Origin: Bugula neritina
Lineage: Eukaryota > Bryozoa > Gymnolaemata > Cheilostomatida > Bugulidae
Length of the DNA: 64,000 nt
Assembly: GCA_964035545.1 (NCBI GenBank)
Contig: OZ037766.1
Location: 12,533,722-12,597,721 of the forward strand
Direction: 5' to 3'
Part shown: one piece after another, positions 46,101-58,856 of the stretch
Position numbering within the stretch: position 1 is the stretch's first letter
Layout: the number at the start of each line of letters is the position of its first letter
Translations under genes and position numbers: made by a program
Notes under the pieces: generated by a model
Seen by the model: the letters and a program-made list of their open reading frames with translations, nothing else
Databases searched by the model: none
What the model was told of the DNA's origin: nothing

Positions 46101-49100
46101 CTTAGGTCTACCTTGACAGGTTTAAATATCCTAGTAAACATGAATCTGTTGTCTATAGTGCAAAATATTATATGTAAAAATATTGTCATATTTATTGACA
46201 TGCACATATATTATTTCAATTATAGTAATGACCACATTGCATAACGATTAATTCTCTTACTGAGAAACGTGAGAAATGTTATACCATAGAAACTGCCATT
46301 AAAGCAAAGCATCTTTGATGGGTCTTTTCTTAGTAACATAGCCTACATATCTGAAATTATAGTGCTTATTATCTAATTGCCCTTGAACTTATGTTGAGGG
46401 GAAATATAGCAATAAGTATAAATTAGGGTAGCTATTTGCAACTTGAAAATTATCTGAGAAATTCTTAGCAGAAATAACTCAGTTTAATTGATTAATGTAA
46501 TCTTGGCGTATATTCATATTGTCCATTTCAAAATATCTAAGATGCAATAGCACTGGGGATATAACATCAATTTTCAGAAAAAAAACACATTGTCCTTAGA
46601 TTTATCTAATAATAGACTTTACAGTGAGTTGTGGTATGATTTTAGTTTGGCCAGTTTCATTGTTACAGACAAAATTAAATTTTTGCTGAAATAATTGCCT
46701 ACTAATATTGTACACATAATTTTATTGCTAAGATTAATTAGAACTTGTTGAGGTTATTTGGTACATGACAGTTTGAAAATATTCTAAATGCCAACAGATT
46801 ATTTTAAATCTAGATGCCATAACAGAAAAGTTGAAAAAGTTACTGCAAAAAGCTGTTTATTTTATTTTACCCAGTATTTTAGTGTATGGCACTCCGCCAT
46901 TTCATGAATATTATGTTCTGCTTTACCCTGAGTCTTATATAAATGTAGACTTAATTTACTTATGTTGTGACTGCATTGACAGAGTTCTAGATGTCAACTG
47001 AGCAACAGTATGCAAATAGGTCAATACAATGAGATGTGCTACTAAATTCATACGAATATGAGGAATAAGTTACATGAACTGCAAGCTACAGCTATTTAGC
47101 TTTATACAGATACTTTATATGTAGCTAATTAGATATATTGTAAGATTTTTAAAAATTTGAAAATTTTTAAGTTATGCCTCTTAGTTGTATTATGTATTTG
47201 ATACAACACGTCGCAATGTTTAGTTTTCATGACTTATTATAGCTATTTTAGTTCAAGTTATAGGTTTTAACTTACTATCTTGGCTATCGAAATTATCTCA
47301 TACAGTGTGAAAAATGGTTCCATTCAATCAAAATATTATGTGTTTAAGCCGGTAAATTGATACTATTTTATAGTGCCTCATCATCAGCACAAAATAGGCC
47401 AAGCAGGCGACTAACACAGCTCCGACATGGATCTTTGCCTTCGAAGTTAAACAGAGCTGGAATACCAGATACGAGATTTGTTGAAAGCGAACCCGAATAC
47501 CTATACACTTCTCCTTTGTTGGAGATAGGCCCTATATATCATTATAGGGCTAGGCAGGTAGGTGGAAATCACAACTATGTTACCCTAATTTTAAAATAGT
47601 CAACAAAAATATGACAACTATATAAAGTTATTGTCAAATAATAAGTTTATAGGCAAGCAAGCTCAGTAGGGTAAAATGCAGACTAAAAGCTTGTTTTGTC
47701 TACTGCTGGTCAAAAAGCAAAATGATGTCACCTTTCTCTGTTTTAATGAAGATATTTCATGATGTTGTAGCTAAGTGATTTAGCAAATACTGAATCCTTT
47801 GTCTATAACTGTAGAACATTGAAAGTAAAAACAGAAGGCGGGCCAGTTCGGGAGACATGTCAAAGATTAGACAGTCTACACCGAATCTGCACAACCCTGG
47901 TTACCATAGACAACTCACTGAAAATCAAGTAGTGGCTTATGTTTTGCAACCAGATGGTACAATGGCTGCTGTCAGGTAATCTTACAGCAGGGTAGGGGCA
48001 GTACATCATACTATGTAGTACAAATATGGCTATTATAATTATTATGATCAATTATGGCTGCTGTGTCAAAACAAGATTAAATTTGAACTTGATATTTTAT
48101 TACAAAAAACCACTATCCCATGTTACTAGTAATTGTGTGGCTTGGCCTTATGGTATTTTGTATTAAATATAACCAATATAATATTTAGTATACAATATTA
48201 TTGCAAGGCTAAAGCCAGCCACACAATACTAGTAAGGTAGAATAGTGGCCATAACATGATGCCTAATATAAAGTTAATTTACCATCCAACAAAACCATGA
48301 TGCTTTAACCCAATGACTTGGTTAATTTTTAAGCTGTTTATGGTAAATACTTTTTAATCTCTATAGGCCTACTACATTCACATTTGTCTAGCCTCTTTCT
48401 GGTCTATGTAATAAAAAGGTCCAATCAGCATAGTTATGAGCAACTAGATGCCAAATGTTTTATAAAGCAAACTGTTGTAGCTCATACAATCTCTCAAATT
48501 GGTTTTTTATTTTAAGTTAATGGACATGCAGTCAAAAATGGAAGCTGCTATTATACAGCCTTACGTTATTAAGAGAAATTTGCAATAAAAATTTTCTATA
48601 CTTCAATTTAAAAGTTATACTTTTTCTTTATGTAATAAAGATAGGGTTATTTACAATATATTTTTATAACTTCAATTTTTGGTAAATGTTTAGTGAACAG
48701 GTCTACTATAATGTGAATACTCAACCACAAGGCTTTAAGTGTAAATTCATTTTTCTAATGGGTTATTTAGATGGGATGATAGAAGTGCATTGAGGAGCAA
48801 CTATTCTGTATTGACTGCCCTTCAGGATGAGCAGAAAGCAAACAAAGTAGGAAAGACAACTGGTAGAATACAAAGTGTGTCTAATCCTTCTGCAAGATTA
48901 CCACCAGATGTTCTCAAGTGGTTGACAGATTGTAAAAGTGATACCAACAGTGAGAGGATACTACCATGCTATCATAAATGAAATGAAAAAATTATTTTCT
49001 GTTAATTAGATTTACATAGTTTCTGATGCACACTAAACTAATCAAATAATTTTATTTGTTTTTTATACAGAGCTAGTAATCTTAACTGTAGCTTTTATCA

Positions 49101-50352
49101 TTAAACCTGTACATGATATTTTACAGATAATATGAAACCAGGGTTATCCATTAGCTTCAATCAGAAATCTAGAAGCCGCTCTGTGGGCCCAGTTACCAAC
49201 CGCCTAGTGGCTACATCACCACACCATTACACTCTTTTGACTAGCTCCAGTCAACAAAACCAAGTTAGATCAAACAATCAGAAGGTTGGGAAAGTCTCTA
49301 GATCTTCTTCACAAGACACCTGCTCTCCAGAGTCACCCAATTATTATCATACTTTAACCAACCCTGATGGTAACCATAGCCCACATTATCCAAATGGCAA
49401 AGGCAGAGTAGGTAGTCCAAGTTCTCCAAAAGAAAAAATATATGTATCTATAGTACCAAGCCACCCTCATCGCACTACAAGTAGTTTTAAAGAGCTTAAG
49501 CCAACTAATCAGGCCAGTCTCGCCAAAGTTTCGACCTCTAGTCAGCAGCTTTTCCCAAATAATTCTCCTAGTCAACATAGTTCAAGCAACTTGAAATCAA
49601 AAACAAATAGCTCGAATGATATGATAATTTTCGAAAACCAGTCTGACGAATGGGCACCAAAACCAACACATGGGAGAACACTCACTGCTCCTGATGTCCA
49701 GTTTCAGAGGAGAATATCAAGCATGAGGTCATCTCAGACTCCAAACAAACACGGAGTTGATTGTTCACCTGATGGCATAAAATATGCAAAAGGTATGAAC
49801 TGCTTTCAAGTAACCCAACACATATTCCTCTAGTATAAACACTGCTGATCATGTTAGCTACTTCATGTCATACATTTATGATTGCTCTACTGTAGCTACC
49901 ACCACTTGTGATTCTTTTGTTCATTTTATTTTGTTTCTCACGTTTATTTTTTAGATTGTGCCACTAACTTGAGCTCACAGCCTAATGATTTGAAGCCTGA
50001 GAAAGTCAGATCAAACTCATCATTATCTACCACTTCTGCTCACCCATCTTCACAAAACAACCAAATTTTCAATCAAAATGCTGACATGCTATACAATGGG
50101 CAACCAACCAAAGCTCATCCATCTCATTCCTTGAATCAGCAACCGCAGCCATTTCATTCATCTGACACATGCGCAGAACAAAGGCCCACCCATTCCCGAA
50201 GACACTCTGCTGGTACTCAGTCTAATGAATACTCAAAAAGAAGGGAAAGAATGTTTTCAGTACCAATGAAGGAAGAGTTCAAATCAACTGATGAAATCTC
50301 AGTTTGGGAATATTTCAAGCATTATAAGCAATGTCCTGTAACAGATTTCTAA
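43126..50352 (+). CDS. Unrecognised Ser/Asn-rich protein, six exons
   Basis: Exons by frame and splice consensus: 43126-43130 (only ATG AG), 47374-47557, 47815-47975, 48771-48949, 49127-49792 and 49955-50352, giving 530 aa. The tiny first coding segment ends at GTACGT, and its AG completes a Ser codon with the T that opens exon 2. This also places the TATA box at a sensible distance, but this first junction is the least certain. The N-terminal 180 residues look the most structured (PEYLYTSPLLEIGPIYHYR, ENQVVAYVLQPDGTMAAVRW, LPPDVLKWLTD). The remainder is Ser/Asn/Gln-rich with many SP motifs and probably disordered. The C-terminus is aromatic (SVWEYFKHYKQCP). No transmembrane segment or known catalytic motif was seen, and no family was recognised. 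Confidence 0.75.
44060..44205 (-). mobile_element. tRNA-derived SINE
   Basis: On the minus strand a box A-like GGTTAAAGCGCTGG (44174-44187) is followed by box B GGTTTGAACCC (44144-44154), as in tRNA-Leu/Ser-type promoters. Downstream is AGTGTCAGGAAGAGCAT, a core shared by SINEs in several invertebrates, and then an AAT-rich tail. It lies inside intron 1 of the six-exon gene. Confidence 0.65.
44381..44702. mobile_element. hAT transposon remnant
   Basis: The right end reads AAAAGGTTGGACACCCC, the inverse of the common hAT terminus GGGGTGTCCAACCTTTT. The left part has GGGCCGGATGTGGCCCCC, the usual subterminal companion of such ends, but its own terminus is missing. No transposase is present. 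Confidence 0.6.
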
Positions 50353-51652
50353 AATGCTCTACTTTCTCTCTATTGGTTTGCAAAAAGATTTCATTTCAAC
50401 TGTTAATCATTTGCTTCACAACCCACAAAACTTCAAGTATATAATATAATTTCTGAAAGATAAATAGTATTCTGAACATAAAAACAAAGAAAGGACCTGT
50501 GCATCACTCACTTGTGACAAGTTATGTGCTGAAGAAATTTAGCCTAAAGATTTTGCTGATTGAAACAAGTTTAGGCAGTCTCACCACTTAAAAATGTTCT
50601 GCTTTGTAAAAACTATATTGTATGTACATGTATACAAACTATTATATAACATATATTATTTAGAATTATAAATAGTGTTGCACAATATTCCTATAGTTCA
50701 CTGTTATTATATTTGAACACAAGTGTCACAGTTTTTTTTGAAAAAGGTGGGGGAGACGTACATAATTATGCTATTTTAGCTAGCTTGTATTTTGTTATCT
50801 CAAACATTTGAATTTAAAATTGGTAGCATATAGAAATTATGTCAAGCATAATCTTATTTCTGCAATAAATGAAATGCAAATTATGATTCGAACAGATGGG
50901 TTATTTTATTGTTATATAGGTAATAGATAAAACTGCACAGAGTATAAACTTTTCACAAATTATAGTAAGAGATTGAAAACATATACTTTACTAAAGTTCA
51001 TAGAACTGTCTCATTGGTTAGATTTGGGGGCTGCTTTAAGTAGGCTTTTGTCATAAAACTAGGCTAACAGATGGTTGCCAGTCTCAAGTGATAGCAGATG
51101 GTGAAAGTTGTTGCAACTTATAAAACTGGGCTATTAGACATATTTTTACTTGAGCTTTGGAATGCTAAAACTCCTTAGCCATAGTTTCTAAACAATGTTA
51201 CTCAAAAATCTCCCTATATTAGTTTTAGTAACAGCAGGTTAAAAATAGTTAGCATAACAGCAATTATTGAAGACAATAACTGCATTAGCATTTTTGCTCT
51301 AGCGGAAGCTTAAAGGGTGTAAATTTATACATGTCATACAATTGGTAATTTGATTGATAAGCTGTCAACATATCATCTAAATTCTAAGCTACTGAATAGA
51401 ACACAACATAAAAATAAGGTTGCTAATTTTTTAACGAAAAATTAGCAAAATATTATTTATTACAGGTATTTGGTTGTAGTAGGTAACCATGTATGAATAA
51501 AAATTATTCATTTCAATGTCTTGGCATTTATTACATTTTAATATGAAAGATGTAAAATCATCTTGGTGTTTCAAGTGAGGTGTTTAAGGAGTAGCCTGCA
51601 TGAATTATTCTAGTAATAAAGTTATTTACAAGTCTATCCTTGGTAAATGACT
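50353..51652. other. Intergenic between convergent genes, nothing recognised
   Basis: AT-rich with no supported ORF. It presumably contains 3' UTRs. Confidence 0.55.
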
Positions 51653-54600
51653 TTACTGTGCCATTTCGTCTTGAGGGCCTCGTTTTACTAGAGTAACAAA
51701 TGCATCGTAATCGAACAGTCCACCATGTGGCTTGGCCTCTTTCCACACTTGTCTAATCTCTTCTTCTTTGAACTGGTCACCAACATTCAATAGAAGATCT
51801 TTTACACTGTAAAATGAAATATCAAAATACTCAAGTGCTTCCCGCTGTCTAACAATTTTGTATACTATCAGAGAGCTTAATATTGATTTAATTTGGGTAA
51901 ATATAAATGCATAAAAAAAGAAATTCTATGTTTCAAAAAATCTGTACCATTTGCTTTATGTAAAGTCAAATAATATACTTTAAGAAATTTTGTTTTCCTA
52001 AACTGTAAAAACGTGTTGTATTTTCCATATGCACTAAACAGTCTACAAGTTAAAATCAGTAAGGCTACAGCTTATCAACAAACAGAAAGTACAACAGGTG
52101 ACAGAAAACCTTTGTATGCTGCTTTATGGATCAAAGTTACAACAATTATAATAAACCAATTAGCTTAAAATACAATGAGTTAACTTTTTATTTTTATAAT
52201 GTATGTTAGGAGTTATTGCAAATTTAAAAGCATTTGACCGAAAAAAGACTTTTATAGGTGTGAGAGCAAATTCATGGTTATATTCGCTATGAAAACCATT
52301 GCCCTTGAGTATGCCAGTGTTTGCTGCTGCAATATACTCACTATTCTTCAGATAACTTTCCTTTCTTTTCAGGGTCAAACTGTTCGAAAGCCTGTCTAAA
52401 TGTAGTTTCAGAATCAGTGCCTAAAATTGAGGAAAAAAATTTTCTACATAAAAACCAAACACACTAACAGCTGAATAGTTGTAGGTGATGCACCATAGAA
52501 AATTTGATGCTTTTATAATATATCGTTACCGTGCATTTTCTCTCCAAATAGTGTTAAAAATGCAGTAAAGTTGAGTTGACCAGGACATTCCTTTAGCATT
52601 TCATTGAGGTCTTTGTCTGAGGGGTTACGGCCAAGGTCGTTGTGGATTGCTTTCAAATCAGAAACATCAATGAAGCCATCTCTGTTTACATCCATCATCC
52701 CAAAAGCCTAAAATTTCAAATACAAACTTTAATTTTGTTTTTTCAATGCTATATATATAGGATATAATTTAGAATTCATTTATATAAAATTTATTACAAA
52801 TGTTATGCTTATTCAATTATATGGAATCAATAGAGAAAGTGAAATATTGATCACAATATACTAGGTATGTGTTGATCAAATGGGTTAATTAAAAATTGGA
52901 AACGTTACAGCACATGCAAAGTTCACAAACTCTAAGGAAACAGGGTCACTCAAAGTCTAAAAGTGTACATGCCACTTTATGTGTATTTGTTTATGTGTCA
53001 TCTGATTTATCTTTTTTTATTAAGTAATCTCCAAATCTTCAAATTATTTAAAAAATTGAGGTGGATCTACTGTTATGGCTATAATCACACTGTTGCTACA
53101 TAAAAATAAAGTTTAGTAGTGAAGGATAAATGAAACTAACATGCTAGCTAGGTTACAGAAAGTCTAGTTCAAACAATCTGTCATTGCTCAACCTCCTTAA
53201 ATTCTTGAATTTGATTCTGATTTAAAACTGCGAAAACATTAGAAGTAGTTCTTTGTGCCCTTTTAGGTTCTTTATCTTCTGCAGCAGCAGCAGCAGCAGG
53301 TGCAGGCTCTGCTTTCCGTGTTCTTCTATTAACTCTCTGTAATTTATTTAATGACATACAAAATATATGGGTAAACAGGGAAAGCATACAAGAACTGCAG
53401 GGTGCTTGTTATTGGTATGTGCAATAGCGGTTGCATCAGAGCCAGGGAGGGGTGCAAACTCAGCCAGCTGTTGTCTTGTCTTTTGTCTGTTGACACAAGT
53501 CTACTCAAGGGAGCAGAAATTATAAGATAGCTAGCAGCAGCATACCAATAGAATGAGAAACACATAAGGTGAATAATAAAGTCTAGCATGGCAGCAATTG
53601 AAATAAGGCTGCCCGGTTCGAAAGCAGGCTGGAGGGCAAACTTCAGCAAACCTCTTTAAATTCTTGTATTTGTGCTTGGGGAAACATTCCCAAGATATTG
53701 GTAGTTCCTTTCCTAGCCTTTTTCTGTAAACATTTGGTGTCAACTAATATTATAATTACAAATGTGTATCCATGCATTGTAGATAAGTGAGACAGAGACG
53801 ACTAAGGAGCAGTGCTCCGTAACATCCGTAGCAAGATAAACAGATAGTGGGTTGGACATTAAGCAAAGGTCTGTTTAGGTAATTTATACTCAAGTGTTGG
53901 GGGGTTTTTGGCTTCCCATACATAAAGGAATATTTGTGTAAGGCTTGCACATTGGTTATGTTTTCAAACCTCTTTAAACTCCTGGATTTGACTTTGAGGA
54001 AACATTCCCAAAACATTTCCAGATTTTCTAGCTGCCTTCTATAATTATGGATGAAATGGAGCATTTTAATATTGAAATATCGGTACTAGATTAAAATGGC
54101 AACATACTAAATTGTGTAAAACTATAGCATTATTCTAAGATTGAAATTTGGAAAAATAATTTCATGAAGAGTGCCTTGTTCGTGTAGCATTCTGCTATAG
54201 ATTGCAAAGCTCTACAATCTACATTATAGAATACAGGTATCTTATCTACAACAGTTATTGTAGAAATAATTAGGGATAGTGTATACACTAATCTAATTAT
54301 AATGCATATCCTACTAACCATCAAAATCCTGCATCTAAGCTTATGGCATCCTGCATATATGCAGAATTATAACAATATAACCTGCATGCTTAGTCTCAAC
54401 TCATGAATATAAGGCCAGTAATTGATTAGCCTGTGCTACCACATTATAGTTAGATTACAATATACTGAGAAAGTTATCAATGAGTATAGACATACTGCTA
54501 ATTTCTGTTTCTCCGAATTCTGCAATAACATAAATAATTTACTAAGTATGTTAGAATTAGTATGCAGGCATCTAGGCTCAAACAGCTGATAATTTGAAAA

Positions 54601-55373
54601 GCTTTCATGAATTTGAAAGTATATGCAGAAACTTAAAATACACATTTATTTACTTTATGAGACTTGAGAGCCGTGGTTTAGAAATGTTTCATTAGTATTT
54701 CGTATAGAAAAAAGTGATATGCATTTATTTTGTATACAAATCTGTCCTTGGTGTGGCTCATGTAATATACGTTTGTGCTTGTGCTTAATTTTCAGGCTAT
54801 AGCTGTTAATTTCCATCAAACGGGTTAGACTATGTAAATATCAATATTAGCTTAATATTTTCTAGCCAAAGCAATGTATGGACCAAAATATTGTAAAAAA
54901 AAAATCAGATTTCTATGTTATAGAATATAGAGAATGCATTGAATGCAGTGCTAAGCTACATGTTGAATTAGATATACCTGGTCAACTTATTGTTAGTAAA
55001 AACAGATGGTTAATGAAAAAATTCACCAAAAGTTTGTTCTAATATACACAGAATGAAAACGCCATAAGAGAAAATGGTTTATAACAAAAGCATAGGTATA
55101 TCAACTGAACGCATTGTAAGAAATTTGCCAGAGCATATGTGCTAACATAGGATATTATATCTTATCATATTGAATTATAGTAGGCTACAGCTGTTTATGA
55201 TTCTTAGGCCATGTTACTGGGACGCTACACCAGCCCCCCTACCCTTCTACCTATCACACTGATTTATAATATAGCAAACATTTCAATGCTCTGTAAAAAA
55301 ATATATACTAAAATTAGCAAAACTTTTAATGTTTGTATAATAAAATTTTAGGTTTACTTACATCTTCTGCCAT
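51653..55373 (-). CDS. Myosin II regulatory light chain with three alternative N-terminal exons
   Basis: Minus-strand coding exons: 55373-55362 (MAED), one of three alternative exons (54038-53970, 53723-53652 or 53336-53193), then common exons 52707-52530, 52420-52342 and 51806-51653. Predicted products are 163, 164 or 188 aa (human MYL9/MYL12 about 172). Common exon 1 gives EF-hand 1 with the loop DVNRDGFIDVSD, followed by LNFTAFLTLFGEKMHG, diagnostic of regulatory light chains. The C-lobe has FDPEKKGKLSEEY and KEAKPHGGLFDYDAF. The protein binds the IQ2 motif of myosin II heavy chain; phosphorylation of its N-terminus by MLCK or ROCK activates contraction. A non-coding first exon ends at 56278 (donor G|GTAAGT) and splices to the acceptor TTTTTTGTAG before 55378. 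All junction phases were checked and agree. Confidence 0.92.
53193..53336 (-). other. Alternative RLC exon C (long, canonical Thr-Ser phosphosite)
   Basis: 144 nt, phase 0-0, acceptor AATTACAG and donor GAG|GTTGAG. It encodes 48 residues: a basic start, an Ala-rich linker (APAAAAAAE), then KRAQRTTSNVFAVL and QIQEFKE. It preserves the canonical RxTSNVF kinase target of non-muscle/smooth-muscle RLC. Confidence 0.88.
53652..53723 (-). other. Alternative RLC exon B (Thr-Thr phosphosite)
   Basis: 72 nt, phase 0-0, acceptor TTTACAG and donor GAG|GTTTGC. It encodes 24 residues containing RKGTTNILGMF and ending QIQEFKE. Both phosphorylatable positions are Thr. It is closest to exon A in sequence. 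Confidence 0.85.
53970..54038 (-). other. Alternative RLC exon A (Ser-Gly phosphosite)
   Basis: 69 nt, phase 0-0, acceptor ATTATAG and donor GAG|GTTTGA. It encodes 23 residues containing RKSGNVLGMF and ending QIQEFKE. At the position of human Thr18-Ser19 it has Ser-Gly, so the principal Ser19-equivalent is absent. Confidence 0.85.
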
Positions 55374-56277
55374 TTTGCCTACAAAAAAGATTATATAAAT
55401 TGTAGAGGTGTATTTGCTGTGTGTATAGCAAACATATTACAGCGCAGTGTAGTTAAACATAGAATAGTATAATATAACTAAACAAAGAGAGGCATGGGCT
55501 TAATTATTGCATGATGCATTTCATTACATCTAAAGCCAGCTACTGACTTTAAAGCAAGTGGGTATGATATTTATCTACAGCTGCAGCTGCATTTAACCAC
55601 TCCACTATTTTCTGTAGTTTACAGAAAACAAAGCTTCTTAAATCAATTGAACTAAAGCAAATAAATACCTATTCAAAATAATTTTTAAAATTTATAGAAG
55701 AGATGTAGAAAATCACAGCCACAAAATATTTAGTTTATAATTACAAAATCAAGGAATTAGTTCCCTTGTTAACTGACAACTGATAACTGACAGTTTTACT
55801 GATGGATGCAATTAGTAATTACTGCATGCAGTAAAGCAGACCAACAACAACCTAAGAAACTGCTTGATTGAAAAAGTGTATTGAGTGATAGTTGACAAAA
55901 ATGCTAAAGATAAAAGGAGAAATTAAAGTTTGTCATATTAAAACTGAGTTAGTGTAAATATTGCTACTATAATCCTAAGTTTATAGTAATGATTAAATTG
56001 TAAAACTATAATATAATTGTAAAATATTCAAGTGATTTATATATGAAAAATAATAACTTAAAAGTTTTAGAAAAACTACAAAAAACCTATTCTATGTAAG
56101 CAATTTAAACACTGTAATTAATCTCTTAAAGCTTTAAAATTAGAGCTTATAGGCATAGGATATAACATGAATAAAATATTGAGTGATTAAATTTATTTAA
56201 TTTAAACAGCTTGTAAAAATATTACAATGCTATTTTTCCTATAAATTGTAAGATATGCTAATATAGACTAAACTTAC

Positions 56278-56500
56278 CAAGTGTAGTAGATATTAACAGA
56301 GGGAGAAAAAAGAAGAGTAAGGGTGTTGACTTGTGAGTGTTGTCAAGCTAAGCTACTGTCCAAGTGATTTGAGCAATCTACCTGTTTCCTGCAGTGCACA
56401 CAAGCTTGAGTTGTCCCTTAGCCGCTTAACCGCACCCACAAATGCTTGTAACTTATACCATTTAAGTCTACAAATGCCCATAAAATTACCTAATATGGAA
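56278..56500 (-). promoter_or_regulatory. RLC 5' non-coding exon and promoter with CArG box
   Basis: Read on the minus strand: CCATATTAGG (56489-56498) is a perfect CC(A/T)6GG CArG box. A one-mismatch CArG (ACTTAAATGG, 56458-56467) follows, overlapping a TATA-like TATAAG (56452-56457). Transcription would start near 56425, with a non-coding exon up to the GTAAGT donor at 56278. A GC box (GGCGGGGC) lies just beyond the CArG box. Serum response factor control of contractile genes through CArG boxes is established; its use here is inference. Confidence 0.55.
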
Positions 56501-56519
56501 AATAAAAGGCGGGGCTAAT

Positions 56520-58848
56520 CTCAAGGAATGAGTAGGATCCCTCAAACTAACGATACCTGCATGCACTAAGTAAGTGAATGGCCTACAGAGCTCTGTAATA
56601 GGATAATAACTGTAAGCCTACATAGTGGAGGTAGACAAATGTGCAACTGGTAATTACTAATTAGCAAATGCATCAAGAAGCTGGTAATTAGAAAAATTTG
56701 AGTACATTCTACAGACTATGAACTCAGCACTGCAGCTGAATATGATCTGTTTCTAATAGACTTAACGGGCAATATTGCTCAAGTGCTTTTCTAAAAAATC
56801 ATAAAGAAGTCATTATAAGGAAAAAATATCTAATAATTTACAAGCAGATGCAAAATTTAAATGTTGAGGGAGGAAATTTAAGGTTTTATTATATATTATC
56901 TCCAAATAGTAACCTACTAAAACTTTTTGTACGTTATAAGTTATGCATTGCGGAAAGGATTTCTCATTTTTGAAACTCAAGTATTATAGAAAATAAAATA
57001 TATTATTATCTTGTACCTCTTCAACAGCAAATGAATTTCTTGCACATGATGCATTGAGTTTTGATAAACAGTTGGGATCTATTATAACCGTCAAAACTCC
57101 TGGAATCCAGCATCATGTGAGTTATCGGTTTAACAAGAGCAGTAATAATTGTAATTTTACTATATATACACCTTGATATTTCTAATATACATAGATTAGA
57201 AACTTTACAAAGCTAAGAAACTGTGATCATAGCAGAGCTGTGTGATGAAAATAAATTTAAAAATACTAGAATTATTTGCACAAGTTACATAATATTTCAT
57301 AAAAGAATTTTAGACATTGTCATTTTGATTCTAATTTTATAGTCTGATCAATGTAGGGCAAAGTCTCGGACATGGTAATTGGTTGTTTTACCTGGTATAT
57401 TGATCATAAAATTTTAAAACGACTAAAAGTACAAATTTCAGAAACACATTTTATATTTTACAACGCGTCTAGCCATTAAATTACGTAACCTATTTATAAA
57501 AACTAATTAAAGTTAAAGCTAAGCACCTTTTCTTTCTCCTACTGCCAGTACCAGTTTTATTTAGTTCTAGCTTACGTTTACTCTTTCTGATGACATGCCT
57601 GTTGCTAGTTTCTCTAAAGGTTTCTCTTTCACTTCATGAACAAAACTTGCATGTGTTAACACATTAACATGTATTTTATGTGACTATAAATTTAAGTCAC
57701 GTGGTACATGCTGCCCTACTGCATTTATCAAAAGGTATATTTATTTAAATTAATAATTTTACATTATTTTCCAACATGTTGAAAGTATTCAATAAGGGAC
57801 TGTTCATAGAGTGATGATGTAAAATGCTTCAGCTTTAAAAACTTTAAGATTTATTCGTTATCTCTTATGACTAATTATTCCATACGCTGAGATTACAACT
57901 ACGGTGAAACTTCCATCATCATAGCATAAGTGTAGTGCAGCATGTGATAGTTCTAGATTACTTGGTGCTGCACAAACTCGAAAGAAATATAATTACTTTT
58001 ATTATGGAGAAGAAATTTCTGGTCATCATATGTGCATACACCTTAATTATAATGATTTATATATCACGTATTGCAAGTGAAAGCTATCCCATATTAATAA
58101 CAAAGCTTAATACAAACATTATAAACGAATATGCATAGGTATATTGCAAGAGCTATTCTATTGTGAGAACTTAAGCCTTATTGCAGGTAAACTGCTGCAT
58201 ATAATTAACAAAGGAATCATACTTTTATAACTGACGATATGAGGAATGATCGGATTAAGTGTTGTTGGTTAGTTGTAAAAACTCGGGCAACTTTCTAATT
58301 GATATTCAGAGCCTATCAAACATATTATCAATAAGTATTGACATGGGTATGTAGTATATTTTATTACACACACGCACACTAAGCTCAATATCTGCTGATT
58401 GAATTTGAACATTGGCTATGATTATGATGCATAAAATAATTGGTTTTACAAATGATTTTTTACATGCTTTTCCCCTTTATTGCCTTCCTTCATTGTCCTT
58501 TATTTGATTTGCATATTGCAAGTGTAACTGCACGTATATTTTATTCAGGCCTCACAGCTAACATTTATAACAGTTTATGCAAGCACCAGGTCTACTATAA
58601 CTGCTATATTTACTGTACAGATTAAAATAAGTAGCCGAGGAGCAGTATTGCTATATTAGTATAGGTACCTTACTAAAAATACTGAATTGAGATACAGCAA
58701 ACAACACACAGTAAAGACTCATGAGGCTTGAAGACTTGAAGAAACTGATCTTAGGCAAGAAAGCTGGAATTTCGACACTAAAGTGCTTAGACTTAATTCA
58801 GGCACAAGGGCGCATAAAGAACTATTGGAGTTAGGACTGAAACTTTGT
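56520..58848. other. Intergenic, nothing recognised
   Basis: AT-rich. ORFs are short with no family signal and no RNA gene was seen. Confidence 0.55.
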
Positions 58849-58856
58849 TATAAAAC

